Shown in pieces: positions 39,721 through 48,804 of a stretch of DNA of 61,337 nucleotides. The notes below the pieces were generated by a model. It was not told the DNA's origin. It made no database searches and worked only from the letters and a program-made list of their open reading frames with translations. Positions within the stretch are counted from its first letter, which is position 1, and each line of letters opens with the position of its first letter. This DNA comes from an uncultured Oscillospiraceae bacterium. Its GTDB lineage: Bacteria > Bacillota > Clostridia > Oscillospirales > Oscillospiraceae. The position numbers were made by a program, and so were the translations under genes. Location: NCBI GenBank assembly GCA_944386985.1, contig CALXDD010000014.1, positions 1 to 61,337 of the forward strand. The letters run 5' to 3'.

Positions 39721-40948
39721 AAAGCAACGAACGGTTCTCAGGTTTCCGTATACGGGGTACGACGCATTGATTTGCGACGGCGCTGTCCGCAGTGGAAAAA
39801 CTTCCGTTATGGCGCTATCGTTTTTCCTGTGGGCTATGAGCAATTTTCGAGACTGTTCTTTCGCGCTATGCGGGAAATCCGTGGGCGCGGTACAACGGAA
39901 CATGGTAACCCCTTTACTTGGCGTAATGTACCTACAAGAACAGTTTGACATTAAGTACAACCGGGCCGACCATGTGATCGTGGCCCGGCGTGGAGACCGG
40001 GAAAACCGGTTTTACCTATTTGGCGGAAAGGATGAGTCCTCCGCTGCGCTGATACAGGGTATCACTCTGGCGGGCGTGCTCCTGGACGAGGCGGCGCTTA
40101 TGCCACGGTCCTTCGTGGAGCAGGCTCTCGCCCGGTGCAGCGTGGCGGGGTCTAAATTGTGGTTCAATTGCAACCCAGAGGGGCCGGAACACTGGTTCAG
40201 AAAAGAATGGATTTTGAAGCCGGAGAAGCACAACGCCCTGCATCTGCATTTTACCATGGATGATAACCCCTCTCTGACCGATGAAATCCGGGAGCGCTAT
40301 AAGTCCATGTATTCCGGCGTGTTTTACGAGCGTTTCATTTTGGGCCGCTGGGTGATGTCGGAGGGTCTAATTTATGACATGTTCGATACGGACGCCAATA
40401 CATACACGGACGCGCAGGCCCCGGCCTCGCTGCATTTCAGCGGTGTTCGGACTGTGGCTTGCGATTATGGCACAACTAACCCAACAGTGTTTCTTGATAT
40501 CTACGACTATGACGGGACTATCTATGTAGACCGTGAATACCGCTGGGACAGCCGGGATATGGACAACGGCGGGAGGCAGAAAACCGATGAAGAGTATGCC
40601 GATGATATGGAGGCATTTCTCCACGGTGACCAGTGCGCCATCATCGTGGACCCGTCGGCGGCCTCATTCATTGCAGCCCTGCGGCGCCGGGGCTTGTATG
40701 TGGTCGCTGCGGAAAACGACGTGCTGGACGGTATCCGGCGGACGGCCGCGCTGATCCAGCGCCGTAAACTGCTGGCCAATAAGACCTGCGCCGGGCTTAT
40801 CGGAGAATTGGGCACCTACCTGTGGGATGAAAAGTCCTGCAAATTGGGCGTTGACAAGCCGCTGAAAGAGCGAGACCACGGTCCGGATGCCCTGCGGTAC
40901 TACGTAAACTCACTACCCGATTGGAGGTTTGACGTTGTCCAGACGTAA
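39707..40948 (+). CDS. Terminase large subunit (PBSX-type)
   Basis: 413 residues from ATG 39707 (AAGGAGGATGTCAAGA upstream). The Walker A motif GAVRSGKTS is near residue 25, Walker B GVLLDEAA near 125, and the C-terminal RNase-H-like nuclease shows VACDYGTTNP, IIVDPSA and DHGPDALRYY with the metal-binding Asp residues. It powers DNA entry into the prohead and cuts the concatemer. Overlaps the small subunit gene by 14 bp. Confidence 0.95.
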   Translation: MGFSEKQRTVLRFPYTGYDALICDGAVRSGKTSVMALSFFLWAMSNFRDCSFALCGKSVGAVQRNMVTPLLGVMYLQEQFDIKYNRADHVIVARRGDRENRFYLFGGKDESSAALIQGITLAGVLLDEAALMPRSFVEQALARCSVAGSKLWFNCNPEGPEHWFRKEWILKPEKHNALHLHFTMDDNPSLTDEIRERYKSMYSGVFYERFILGRWVMSEGLIYDMFDTDANTYTDAQAPASLHFSGVRTVACDYGTTNPTVFLDIYDYDGTIYVDREYRWDSRDMDNGGRQKTDEEYADDMEAFLHGDQCAIIVDPSAASFIAALRRRGLYVVAAENDVLDGIRRTAALIQRRKLLANKTCAGLIGELGTYLWDEKSCKLGVDKPLKERDHGPDALRYYVNSLPDWRFDVVQT

Positions 40949-42386
40949 TAAGGCGACGCCAAGGGGCGGAAAACCAAATACCGGCGTACCCACCACGGAC
41001 GCCTTTTCTAACCTGCTTTACCGGCTGGGCTACGGCAGCCAGTCCCCTCTGGAAGCCACCACATATCCGCTCACGCGGATGACGGATAACTACGCTCTGC
41101 TCAATTCCCTGTATCGAGACAACTGGGTAGTGCAGAACGTGGTCGGCCTGATGGTGGACGATATGCTGCGAGAGTGGTACAAAATCCGGGGCTCCATTGC
41201 CCCTGATTATCTGGACGAATTGGAACGTGTGGAGCGCGTGACCAAACTGCGGAAAAAGCTCAACTTGGGCCTCAAATGGGGGCGCCTGTACGGTGGAGCC
41301 GCCGGTCTGATTCTGATTAAAGGCCAGGAGGGCATGCTTGACAAGCCCCTTGACCTGGAGACCGTGCTGCCGGGTACCTTTGCGGGGCTGATGATTCTTG
41401 ACCGGTGGATGGGCATCGTGCCCCAACTGGGATTGGTTCAGGATATGGGAGACCCAGACTTCGGCCTGCCGGAGTATTACACCATAAACGATGCTACCGG
41501 CCGCGTGGTGGCCACCGTACACCACTCGCGCATTGTGCGATTTACCGGGCGAGACCTGCCGGAGATTGAGAAAATTGCAGAGGTGTACTGGGGTGAATCT
41601 GAGGTGGAGGCGCTTTACAAGGACGTGGTAGCTCACGACAACGTAAGCGCCAACATGGCAGCCCTGACTTTTCGGGCCAACATTAACACCATGGAAGTGC
41701 AGAACCTGGAGCAGCTTTTCTCCTTGGGATCCGTAGAGCAGCAGCGGCGATTTTGGAACGTTATGCAGGCGCAGTCCGTGATGATGTCCAACTTTGGCTA
41801 TCAGCTGGTCAATAAGGGCGACCAGATGAAGAATACCCAGTACACCTTTACCGGGCTGCAGGAAGTTTACGAATCCATGTGCCTGAACCTTTGCGGCGCG
41901 TCCCACTACCCCATGACCAAACTTTTCGGCCGGTCCCCCTCCGGTATGAACGCCACGGGGGAAAGCGACCTGCAGAACTACTACGATTATGTAGACAGCC
42001 AGAGGGAATCAAAGGTCCGCCCAGCGCTGGAAAAGCTGCTGCCTATAATGGCCATGTCTGCCTGGGGCGCTGTCCCTGACAATTTGCAAATCGACTTCCC
42101 GCCTCTCTGGACGCCCACAGCCAAGGAAGTGGCGGAAATTGCCAAGGCCAAGGCAGAGGCCATCGTCTCCACTTATCAGGCAGGTCTGCTCAATGTGGAC
42201 ACCGCACAGAAGGAACTCAAAAAACTGGAAGATGATACGGGCATGTGGGGTAGTATTACGGACGAAGAGATCAAGGTCCACGCCGGGAAAAGCTACCAGG
42301 ACGCTACGGCCCTGCGTGACCCGCTTATGGGTCTTGGGTACGGGGAGGCCTTAACCGATGCCGACATTACAACGGGCACCGAATGA
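40935..42386 (+). CDS. Portal protein (DUF1073 family)
   Basis: About 483 residues of the DUF1073 portal family: RDNWVVQNVVGLMVDDMLREW, LKWGRLYGGAAGLILIKGQ and the TKLFGRSPSGMNATGESDL region typical of portal clip/stem parts. The TTG at 40935 is preferred (GGAGG seven bases upstream) over TTG 40929. The dodecameric portal is the DNA gate at the capsid vertex. The C-terminal Acb1-like catalytic motifs seen in some relatives are not visible. Confidence 0.9.
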   Translation: MSRRNKATPRGGKPNTGVPTTDAFSNLLYRLGYGSQSPLEATTYPLTRMTDNYALLNSLYRDNWVVQNVVGLMVDDMLREWYKIRGSIAPDYLDELERVERVTKLRKKLNLGLKWGRLYGGAAGLILIKGQEGMLDKPLDLETVLPGTFAGLMILDRWMGIVPQLGLVQDMGDPDFGLPEYYTINDATGRVVATVHHSRIVRFTGRDLPEIEKIAEVYWGESEVEALYKDVVAHDNVSANMAALTFRANINTMEVQNLEQLFSLGSVEQQRRFWNVMQAQSVMMSNFGYQLVNKGDQMKNTQYTFTGLQEVYESMCLNLCGASHYPMTKLFGRSPSGMNATGESDLQNYYDYVDSQRESKVRPALEKLLPIMAMSAWGAVPDNLQIDFPPLWTPTAKEVAEIAKAKAEAIVSTYQAGLLNVDTAQKELKKLEDDTGMWGSITDEEIKVHAGKSYQDATALRDPLMGLGYGEALTDADITTGTE

Positions 42387-43518
42387 GAAAGAGCTCGAAA
42401 AGCTGGTTTCTTTGTTCCTCCGAGCTGAAACAGCAATCATAAACGAAATAGGCCGCTTACGGTCTCAGGGGCTTGTTGATTACCACGTGGTGGCCGCTCT
42501 GGAGCGTGTCCAAGCGATCCTCCGAAAGCTGGAGAGCGACTCATGGGAATACGTCCCTCCGATGATCGAAAAGCAGTTTTACGTCCGAGTTCCGGAGGCT
42601 CGAAAACAACTCGAAGTGCCAGAGGACGCCGAAAAGCACGCCGCGGGGTACGCTAACGCGGCAGCCCTGACAAGCGAGCAGTGGGCCCTTGTTGAAAGCC
42701 TCACACAGCAGCTCATGGCAGAGATCACCGACGCCACTATGACGGCTATGGCGACCGTGCAGAGCGCCATTATAGGGCGTGTGGAGCCCGACGTGTACCG
42801 ACGGGTAGGCCTGGAGCAGGTGGCTGGAATCCAGGCAACAGGTAAGGGAATAAATGCTGCGGTGCCTGATTTTGTGGAGGCACTTCGCAGAGAGGGCATA
42901 ACCGCATTTATCGATCGGGCGGGGCGCCGCTGGAGCCTGCATACCTACTGCACTATGGCTGCCCGAACCACATCCAGACAGGCGGAGATCGCGGCAGTGC
43001 TGAGCGCAGATCCCGGGCACGACCTTTACAAGATTTCCAGCCATGGGACGACTTGTAAAATTTGTGCCCCATTTGAAGGCCGAGTTTATTCTCGGTCCGG
43101 GACAGATCCGGACTTCCCTTCGCTGGCCGATGCGTTTGGTAAGCAAGATCCGGATGGTCCAGATACTCTGGCAAACACTTGGCTCAACATCCACCCCAAC
43201 TGCCTCCACGTTTTGATTCCCTGGACGCCCGCCGGGAGATCCCCGGAGGAAATCAAAAAAATCAAAGACTTTTCCAACCCCCGAAAAAATCCATACACTG
43301 TGGACCCCCGAAGCAAGGAGCAGATTGATGCATACCGAAACAAGGAACGGGGCAGGGCGCAGTGGTTGGCCGGGTATCGTCAATGGGAGAGATACCGTAT
43401 GACTCTGGGCGACAAGGTGCCCAAGACCTACCAAACGTTTGAGCGGCACAAGATGGCCGACGATGACAAATACAAGGAATGGGAACGACTGTACAGGGAG
43501 GCAAACGCAAATGAATGA
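42358..43518 (+). CDS. Phage head morphogenesis protein (MuF/SPP1 gp7-type)
   Basis: 386 residues. The N-terminal half is helical; the centre has a MuF-like region with the Cys/His signature SHGTTCKICAPFEGRVYS and HPNCLHVLIPW, typical of head morphogenesis proteins, where it may bind zinc. The C-terminal tail KTYQTFERHKMADDDKYKEW recurs in the prophage gene at 24736. It overlaps the portal gene by 29 bp. Minor head protein, few copies per virion. Confidence 0.85.
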   Translation: MPTLQRAPNEKELEKLVSLFLRAETAIINEIGRLRSQGLVDYHVVAALERVQAILRKLESDSWEYVPPMIEKQFYVRVPEARKQLEVPEDAEKHAAGYANAAALTSEQWALVESLTQQLMAEITDATMTAMATVQSAIIGRVEPDVYRRVGLEQVAGIQATGKGINAAVPDFVEALRREGITAFIDRAGRRWSLHTYCTMAARTTSRQAEIAAVLSADPGHDLYKISSHGTTCKICAPFEGRVYSRSGTDPDFPSLADAFGKQDPDGPDTLANTWLNIHPNCLHVLIPWTPAGRSPEEIKKIKDFSNPRKNPYTVDPRSKEQIDAYRNKERGRAQWLAGYRQWERYRMTLGDKVPKTYQTFERHKMADDDKYKEWERLYREANANE

Positions 43519-43765
43519 ATATTGCTACCCGGTTGGGTCTGGATACATTCCTATTACTCCCGGCGACAAAGACAGAACTTTTTCGCCATCGGCTCCTTTA
43601 ATTTCTGCTCATATGCCAAGCAAAGAAAAGACCGGAGGAGAAAAAGTGAAACCTGAAACGATCAAAGCCATTGAGTCCATTCTCTCCAAAGGCGACCGGG
43701 CCGAGGTAATCCCAACAAAGGAAGGGGTTAAGGTGGTACGCATCCGCCGGGAGCCTGTAAAATGA
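43511..43765 (+). CDS. Small unknown head-region protein
   Basis: 84 residues from ATG 43511; the C-terminal half (VKPETIKAIESILSKGDRAE) could also be made alone from GTG 43646, which has its own GGAGGAG site. Overlaps the preceding gene by 8 bp and the next by 4. No family recognised. Confidence 0.5.
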   Translation: MNEYCYPVGSGYIPITPGDKDRTFSPSAPLISAHMPSKEKTGGEKVKPETIKAIESILSKGDRAEVIPTKEGVKVVRIRREPVK

Positions 43766-43965
43766 AAAAACGGTATGTATGGTTTGAGGACTTTGATGGG
43801 GTAACATGTTGCCCAAACTGCGGCCATCAGGTGGACATTTATTTCAGGGCCTCTCTACATGGGGAAGAATCATTTGAGCCAAACTTTTGCCCGGAATGTG
43901 GGCAAGCGTTAGATTGGTCCGATTCGAGAAGTTATGGTGTGATTGAAGAACACGAATCCAACTGA
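43762..43965 (+). CDS. 67-residue zinc-ribbon protein
   Basis: Begins MKKRYVWFEDFDGVTCCPNC and has a second CPECGQ, a classic two-knuckle zinc ribbon. Coupled to the preceding gene by ATGA. Function unknown; similar small ribbon proteins occur in many Firmicutes phages. Confidence 0.6.
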   Translation: MKKRYVWFEDFDGVTCCPNCGHQVDIYFRASLHGEESFEPNFCPECGQALDWSDSRSYGVIEEHESN

Positions 43966-43974
43966 ATACCGTTC

Positions 43975-44048
43975 CTCGCCCTAAGTGGTGGGCGAGAAGG
44001 ACCGAGTGGGGTCAACTGCTGAGAAATCGGCGGTTGGCTCCTTTTTTA
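43975..44048 (+). terminator. Tandem hairpins with a strong intrinsic terminator inside the late operon
   Basis: First, CTCGCCC/GGGCGAG (43975-43996). Then a 15-bp stem from 44008 to 44041 closed by a GAAA tetraloop and followed by TTTTTT. The second hairpin is a textbook intrinsic terminator, yet essential head genes lie downstream, so read-through, antitermination or a new promoter must be used. Confidence 0.75.
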
Positions 44049-44069
44049 TTTGCCTGCGAGGTGATGACT

Positions 44070-44288
44070 ATGACCTATCTGGAACTCCTGCAAAAGAATC
44101 TGGTGGACGAAATCGAAGCCACCCGGGCCTATGCGGCCACCATGGCCGTGGCTCCTCCCGGGGACATTCCGGTGCTGCTGGAGCTGCTGGCCGACGAGAC
44201 CGACCACATTGCCCATGTGGCGGAGCTGATCTCCAAAGTGACCGGTGACCCCGTGGACTATGCGGCGCTGGTGCCGGGGGTGGAGTAA
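44070..44288 (+). CDS. Small ferritin-like helical protein
   Basis: 72 residues: two helices around a short turn. The first has E14/E16 (LVDEIEATRAY), the second E43 and H46 in ELLADETDHIAH. An isolated Glu on helix one and ExxH on helix two is the half-site layout of encapsulated-ferritin-like and rubrerythrin-like proteins that form a di-iron site between subunits. GCGAGGTGATGACT precedes the ATG; the stop overlaps the protease gene start. Iron binding is inference. Confidence 0.5.
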   Translation: MTYLELLQKNLVDEIEATRAYAATMAVAPPGDIPVLLELLADETDHIAHVAELISKVTGDPVDYAALVPGVE

Positions 44289-45499
44289 TGGCAATTGCGT
44301 ACTACGGGGCCACCATCAGCCCCAACATGGACAAGACCCCGGAGGGCTATCTCATCTGCCGAAATGTGCCCATCAACCGCACGGGCGTACAGGTCTACAC
44401 CGCCCAGGAGGTTGGCATTCCCGGCGGCGGAGACGATCCGGTGAATGTGTACCGCCTGGAGGAGGATGTGTTTGCCCCGGCAGCCCTGGCCAGCATGGAG
44501 GGAAAGGACATCACCCGGGGCCACCCGCCCGACATGCTGGACGCCAGCAACCAGGCGGCCTACTCCAACGGGCACATCGAAAACGTACACCGGGACGGGG
44601 ACAACACTTTGGCGGACCTGATCATCAAAGACCCGTCCCTGGTATCGGATGTGGAAAACAAGGTGCTGCGGGAGGTCTCCTGCGGCTACTATTGCACTTT
44701 TGAGCCGTACATGGACGGCTACAAGCAGACTCATCTTATCGGCAATCACGTGGCCGTGGTCCCCCGGGGCCGAGCCGGACACGAGGTAGCAATACACGAC
44801 ACCGCCCCAGAGGCGGAGAAAGGCAGGCAAAAAATGTCTGAATTTTGGAAATCTGTCCTGACCGCCTTTGGTATGGCGGCCAAGGACGCCAGCCCCGAGG
44901 AGCTGGACGCTATGGTAGCCACTACCGCCACTGCGCTGGACGCCGCACCCGCTGAGCCCGCAGCTGAACCTGCGAAGGACGAAGCGCCGGAGGTCGCACC
45001 CGCAGAGGACGAGATGGTGGAGAAGGCCCCCAAGGGTGACGACATCGGCTCCAAGCTGGACCGCATTCTTGAAATGCTGGAGGCCAAGGCCCGGGGCGGC
45101 CGTGGTGAGCACCCCCTGCACGACGAGAGCGATCTGGACAAAATGGTGGCAAAGCTGGCGGGCAAGGCCAAGGACCCTGAGGCCGCCGTTACCGTCCCCG
45201 CCGAAGAGATGGAGGACGCCTGCATGTCCCCCGAGGCTAAGGACACCGCCGTGCAGCTGTTGAAAAAGGTGCGCCCTGTGGTGGCCGGAATGAAGGACCC
45301 CCAGGAAAAGGCCCGCGTGGTTGACGCCATGCTGGCCACCATTAAGGGGACCAACATGGTGGGCTCCATTATGCAGGCTGCCCAGGACAGCGCCAAGGCC
45401 AACTCTGAGGCATCCCGGCGCACCAACTACCAGAAAATGTGTGAGGAGTCCGAGAACGCGTACGCGGCCCGGAACCCCCACAAGAATAAGGAGGTTTAA
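44288..45499 (+). CDS. DUF2213 prohead protease fused to scaffold-like domain
   Basis: 403 residues. The first 175 fit the DUF2213 family (YLICRNVPINRTGVQVYTAQ, KDITRGHPPDML, SCGYYCTFEPY, NHVAVVPRGRAG), thought to be prohead maturation proteases. A low-complexity Ala/Glu/Pro region and a helical scaffold-like part follow. An in-frame ATG at 44834 (MSEFWKSVLTAFG) could give a separate scaffold protein, as in lambda C/Nu3. It starts within the preceding stop (TAATG). Confidence 0.8.
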   Translation: MAIAYYGATISPNMDKTPEGYLICRNVPINRTGVQVYTAQEVGIPGGGDDPVNVYRLEEDVFAPAALASMEGKDITRGHPPDMLDASNQAAYSNGHIENVHRDGDNTLADLIIKDPSLVSDVENKVLREVSCGYYCTFEPYMDGYKQTHLIGNHVAVVPRGRAGHEVAIHDTAPEAEKGRQKMSEFWKSVLTAFGMAAKDASPEELDAMVATTATALDAAPAEPAAEPAKDEAPEVAPAEDEMVEKAPKGDDIGSKLDRILEMLEAKARGGRGEHPLHDESDLDKMVAKLAGKAKDPEAAVTVPAEEMEDACMSPEAKDTAVQLLKKVRPVVAGMKDPQEKARVVDAMLATIKGTNMVGSIMQAAQDSAKANSEASRRTNYQKMCEESENAYAARNPHKNKEV

Positions 45500-45502
45500 A
45501 TC

Positions 45503-46018
45503 ATGGCTGGACTTAATCCCCAGGTCATTGGGACCACTATGACCGCGGGCTATGCCGGCTCCTACGCTCGGCAGCCCGATATGATCGTAAACACCCGCGT
45601 AGCCGGTGGCTCCGCTAATATTCCCTTTGGCGCTCCCCTGGTCTATTCCACCGGCACCGTCGTGCAGATGGGTGCCAGCGCCACCGCTGCCCAGTTCGTG
45701 GGCGTGGCTGGCCGTGAAATCAAATCTTCCCTCACCTACCTGGAGCAGAGCCCTGGCGAGTACGCCCCCGGCGACGCTGTCAGCGTGTTCCAGCGTGGCA
45801 GCATCCAGGTGTACTGTCAGCGCGGCACTCCTGCCCTTGGCGGTGCTGTGTATGTCCGTATTGCCGCCAACGGCAGCTATGAGGACGCTGTTGTGGGTGG
45901 CTTTGAGGCTGAGGCGGACAGCTCCAACACCGTGCAGCTGACCAATTGCCAGTGGGGCGGCCCCCCTGACGCAAACGGCATTGCTGAGCTGGTCATCCTG
46001 ACCCGGCTGAACGCCTGA
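45503..46018 (+). CDS. Structural cement (head decoration) protein
   Basis: 171 residues, beta-rich, opening MAGLNPQVIGTTMTAGYAGS and containing FVGVAGREIKSSLTYLEQ, the pattern of cement proteins that clamp the capsid lattice. It lies between protease/scaffold and the major capsid gene, the usual place. AAGGAGGTTTAAATC precedes the ATG. Confidence 0.8.
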   Translation: MAGLNPQVIGTTMTAGYAGSYARQPDMIVNTRVAGGSANIPFGAPLVYSTGTVVQMGASATAAQFVGVAGREIKSSLTYLEQSPGEYAPGDAVSVFQRGSIQVYCQRGTPALGGAVYVRIAANGSYEDAVVGGFEAEADSSNTVQLTNCQWGGPPDANGIAELVILTRLNA

Positions 46019-46035
46019 TTGGAGGTATCGAGTAA

Positions 46036-47100
46036 ATGAACAAGTTTTCCAACGTCGGCACCTTTGACGCGGGTGTCATTAAGTCCGGCGCCGCCCCCGT
46101 TGCGGGTGGCGTGCCCACCATGGACGCGGCCGGCATTGCTTCCGGCCAGGCGTTCCTGATTTCCGAACTGGAGAAGCGGGACCCCAACATCCGCAAGCCC
46201 CTGACCAGCTTCACTTATCCCCGTGATATCGTCATCCAGAGCGGCGGCGGCTGGGTGGACTATGTGTCCGCTATGAGCGTTGGCTACGGCACTACCGGCG
46301 GCTCCGGTGCTTCCCTGATCCAGGCCGGCGGTTCCAACGGCCTGCCCATCGTCCAGGCCAATGTGGACAAAGGCATCTACAAGGCCCACGCCGTGGCTAT
46401 GGCTCTGCGCATCATGTTCCAGGACATGCAGCGGGCCAACTTCATCGGCCGCAGCATTGACCAGCTGCTCCAGGACGGCATTCGCCTGACCTACGACAAG
46501 CATTTGGACCAGAACACCTATGTGGGCTTTACCGAGTACGGCACCACCGGTCTGGTGAACAACCCCAACGCCACCGTTTCCACCGTGGCTGACGGTGCCA
46601 GCGGTAACGGAAACTGGGCCACCAAGACCCCCAACGAGATCCTCACCGACGTGAACACCGCCTTGACGGAGACCTGGGCCCAGGCTGAGTACAGCCTGGA
46701 CGCTATCCCCAACCACATCCTCATCCCCTATGAGGAGTACACCTACATCATGAACACCCCGTTCACTCTGGTGGCCGAGGGCGCCCAGGTGGCTTTCTCC
46801 TCGATTTATGAGTACATCAAGAAGCACAACATCACCAACGCCAACGGCGGCGACCTGTACATCGGCGCGACCCAGTGGTGTAAGGGAGCCGGCACTGGCG
46901 GCACCGACCGCATGGTGGTGTACGTGAACCATGAGCGGTTTGTCAAGATGGACGAGTTGGTCCCTTTGAACCGCAATATGACCGCCCCCAACCCCACCAA
47001 TTTCTGCTACGACACCGCCTATTCGGCCAACGTGTCCGAGGTCGAGGTGTTCTACCCCCAGACCATCACTTACTGGGACCACATCGGCGGAGACACCTGA
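46036..47100 (+). CDS. Major capsid protein (DUF2184 family)
   Basis: 354 residues of the DUF2184 capsid family, which has the HK97 fold: AFLISELEKRDPNIRKPL, DIVIQSGGGWVDYVSAMSV, IPNHILIPYEEYTYIM and VNHERFVKMDELVPL. Forms the icosahedral shell. Codon use is strongly biased, as expected for a highly expressed gene. GGAGGTATCGAGTAA precedes the ATG. Confidence 0.9.
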   Translation: MNKFSNVGTFDAGVIKSGAAPVAGGVPTMDAAGIASGQAFLISELEKRDPNIRKPLTSFTYPRDIVIQSGGGWVDYVSAMSVGYGTTGGSGASLIQAGGSNGLPIVQANVDKGIYKAHAVAMALRIMFQDMQRANFIGRSIDQLLQDGIRLTYDKHLDQNTYVGFTEYGTTGLVNNPNATVSTVADGASGNGNWATKTPNEILTDVNTALTETWAQAEYSLDAIPNHILIPYEEYTYIMNTPFTLVAEGAQVAFSSIYEYIKKHNITNANGGDLYIGATQWCKGAGTGGTDRMVVYVNHERFVKMDELVPLNRNMTAPNPTNFCYDTAYSANVSEVEVFYPQTITYWDHIGGDT

Positions 47101-47115
47101 TAGGAGGGAAAGAGA

Positions 47116-47397
47116 ATGACTATTCTGACAAAGCAGGCGGTGCTTTTCTCCGCCAACGGAGAGAAGTTCCGCGCTCCCAACGGCTACCTTGGCCAGTGTC
47201 CTGACTGGGTGGCCAAGACCCGGCAGTTCAAGGAAATGGTGGCTGACGGTATGATCGTGGCCACAGAGTCCGCCAGCGACAAGGCTATGGACAAGGCGGC
47301 GGAAAAGGCCAAGAAGCCCAAAAAGCCCAAGGAGGCCCCCGAGGCGCAGGACCAGGAGGCTCCCGAGCCCGCCGGCGACAAGCCCGCCGAGGAGTAA
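47116..47397 (+). CDS. Small protein with Lys/Pro/Glu tail after the capsid gene
   Basis: 93 residues: a short folded N-terminus (MTILTKQAVLFSANGEKFRA, PDWVAKTRQFKEMVADGMI) followed by a Lys/Pro/Glu/Ala low-complexity tail. It has the position of a capsid accessory or connector-assembly protein. No family recognised. Confidence 0.6.
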   Translation: MTILTKQAVLFSANGEKFRAPNGYLGQCPDWVAKTRQFKEMVADGMIVATESASDKAMDKAAEKAKKPKKPKEAPEAQDQEAPEPAGDKPAEE

Positions 47398-47415
47398 GAA
47401 AGGAGGAGCTGCGGG

Positions 47416-47919
47416 ATGTACTTCTATGGAGCGCCCCAGTTTTACGGCGTCCGGGCCATGGCCGCCAACATTGGCCAGTCCCAGGGCGATTATACGGCGG
47501 AACAGTTCCAGCAGGACTTCCCGCAGTTCTTCACCCCCGGGACCGAGGAAAGCCCTTCCGTGTGCCTGGTTCCAGCCACCATGCTGACTGAGATCATCAA
47601 CATGGCCAACGCCTGCGTCCAGCCGGATAAGTGGCTGGAATCTTGGCGATACGCCGTTGGATTGTATGTGGCCCACTACGCCACTCTCTATCTGAGGACC
47701 TACGCTACGAGCAACACCAGCCCTCAGCAAGCCGCCGCTTCCGGGGCGTTGGTAGGCGTGGTCAAATCCGCCACCTTGGGAGACAGCTCTGTCGCCTATG
47801 ACACCTCTGCTGTAACCAAGGGCACCGAAGACTGGGGCGATCTCAACAGCACCACCTACGGCCAAATGCTTGCCAATCGGGCCAAGTTGATTGGAATGGG
47901 GGGCACATACGCCATATGA
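47416..47919 (+). CDS. DUF4054 head-tail connector
   Basis: 167 residues with the DUF4054 pattern YTAEQFQQDFPQF, WRYAVGLYVAHYATLYL, LVGVVKSATLGDSSVAYD and YGQMLANRAKLIGMGG. The family is the adaptor ring under the portal. Stop overlaps the next start by 4 bp. Confidence 0.82.
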   Translation: MYFYGAPQFYGVRAMAANIGQSQGDYTAEQFQQDFPQFFTPGTEESPSVCLVPATMLTEIINMANACVQPDKWLESWRYAVGLYVAHYATLYLRTYATSNTSPQQAAASGALVGVVKSATLGDSSVAYDTSAVTKGTEDWGDLNSTTYGQMLANRAKLIGMGGTYAI

Positions 47920-48329
47920 ACTTCCAGGATTGGTACACCGACACCGTAGACATCTGGCGGGTAGTGCCTACTACCACTAACAGCCTAACCACCAATACGC
48001 TCACTGAGCTGTACACTGCGGTGCCGTGCCGCATTTATCAGAGTGACAACCAGCCCATCAACATGGAGCAGACAGCGGCCCATGTCAAGCAGGCCGACCG
48101 GCTTATGTGCGACGCTTCCGTGGACATCCAATCGGGCGATCAGTTGATCATACACCGGGGAGCAGGTTTGGGAAAAAGCACACCGGCCATCAGGGCTTTT
48201 GCCTCAGACCCAAACCTCTATTTTGAGCCGTTTGGTGCGGTAATACCCGGACTGGCACATCAGGAGATCAGGCTGCTTCAGCAGGAGCGTGTGAAAGGAG
48301 GGACTTCCGTTGGCAACGCTGACCCTTAA
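47916..48329 (+). CDS. Head closure-like protein
   Basis: 137 residues opening MNFQDWYTDTVDIWRVVPTT, beta-rich (CRIYQSDNQPI, ADRLMCDASVDIQSGDQLI), like the head-completion/stopper ring proteins found at this place in phage operons. Assignment is by position and pattern. Overlaps the next gene by 20 bp. Confidence 0.6.
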   Translation: MNFQDWYTDTVDIWRVVPTTTNSLTTNTLTELYTAVPCRIYQSDNQPINMEQTAAHVKQADRLMCDASVDIQSGDQLIIHRGAGLGKSTPAIRAFASDPNLYFEPFGAVIPGLAHQEIRLLQQERVKGGTSVGNADP

Positions 48330-48804
48330 CGAGCGGATACGACGCTTGCAGGAAGATCCCGCTTACGTTCTCCGGCGCGTTACGCAGGCGTGCCGAGTGG
48401 CAACTATGCGCGCGGTGGAAAAAGCCACCGAACTCACCCCGCCTACAGAAAATGACCTGCGAGGCACCAACACCCGCACCGGTGAGATGAAACAGCACTG
48501 GGCGACCGACAGCAAAACAGAGCCCCGAATCGAGGGAGACAACTTTGTCACGGAGCTGAACAACGACAAAGAGTACGCCTCTTATGTCAATGACGGACAC
48601 CGGATGGATCGGCATTTTGTCCCCGGTCTGTACATCAACCCGCACAACGGGATGTTGGAGTATGACCCCGGCGCCGACGTCGGCATCGTGGTAGGCACCC
48701 GGACTCCCTATGTCCCTGGCCTGTTTATGGTGGATCAAGCTGAACAAGTATATCACGAAGTTCTCCGGCAGGAGCTGGCCGACCTGGGGGAGGTATTTGA
48801 GTGA
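48310..48804 (+). CDS. HK97 gp10-like tail completion protein
   Basis: 164 residues from a TTG start with GGAGGGACTTCCG upstream. VTQACRVATMRAVEKATELTPP, MKQHWATDSKTEP and YASYVNDGHRMDRHFVPG match the gp10-like neck/tail completion family. Overlaps the next start by 4 bp. Confidence 0.75.
   Translation: MATLTLNERIRRLQEDPAYVLRRVTQACRVATMRAVEKATELTPPTENDLRGTNTRTGEMKQHWATDSKTEPRIEGDNFVTELNNDKEYASYVNDGHRMDRHFVPGLYINPHNGMLEYDPGADVGIVVGTRTPYVPGLFMVDQAEQVYHEVLRQELADLGEVFE

Noticed and set aside
40929-42386. Portal protein as an anti-CBASS Acb1 enzyme
   Set aside because: DUF1073 relatives are sometimes named after Acb1, but no pair of HxT/HxS phosphoesterase motifs is visible here.
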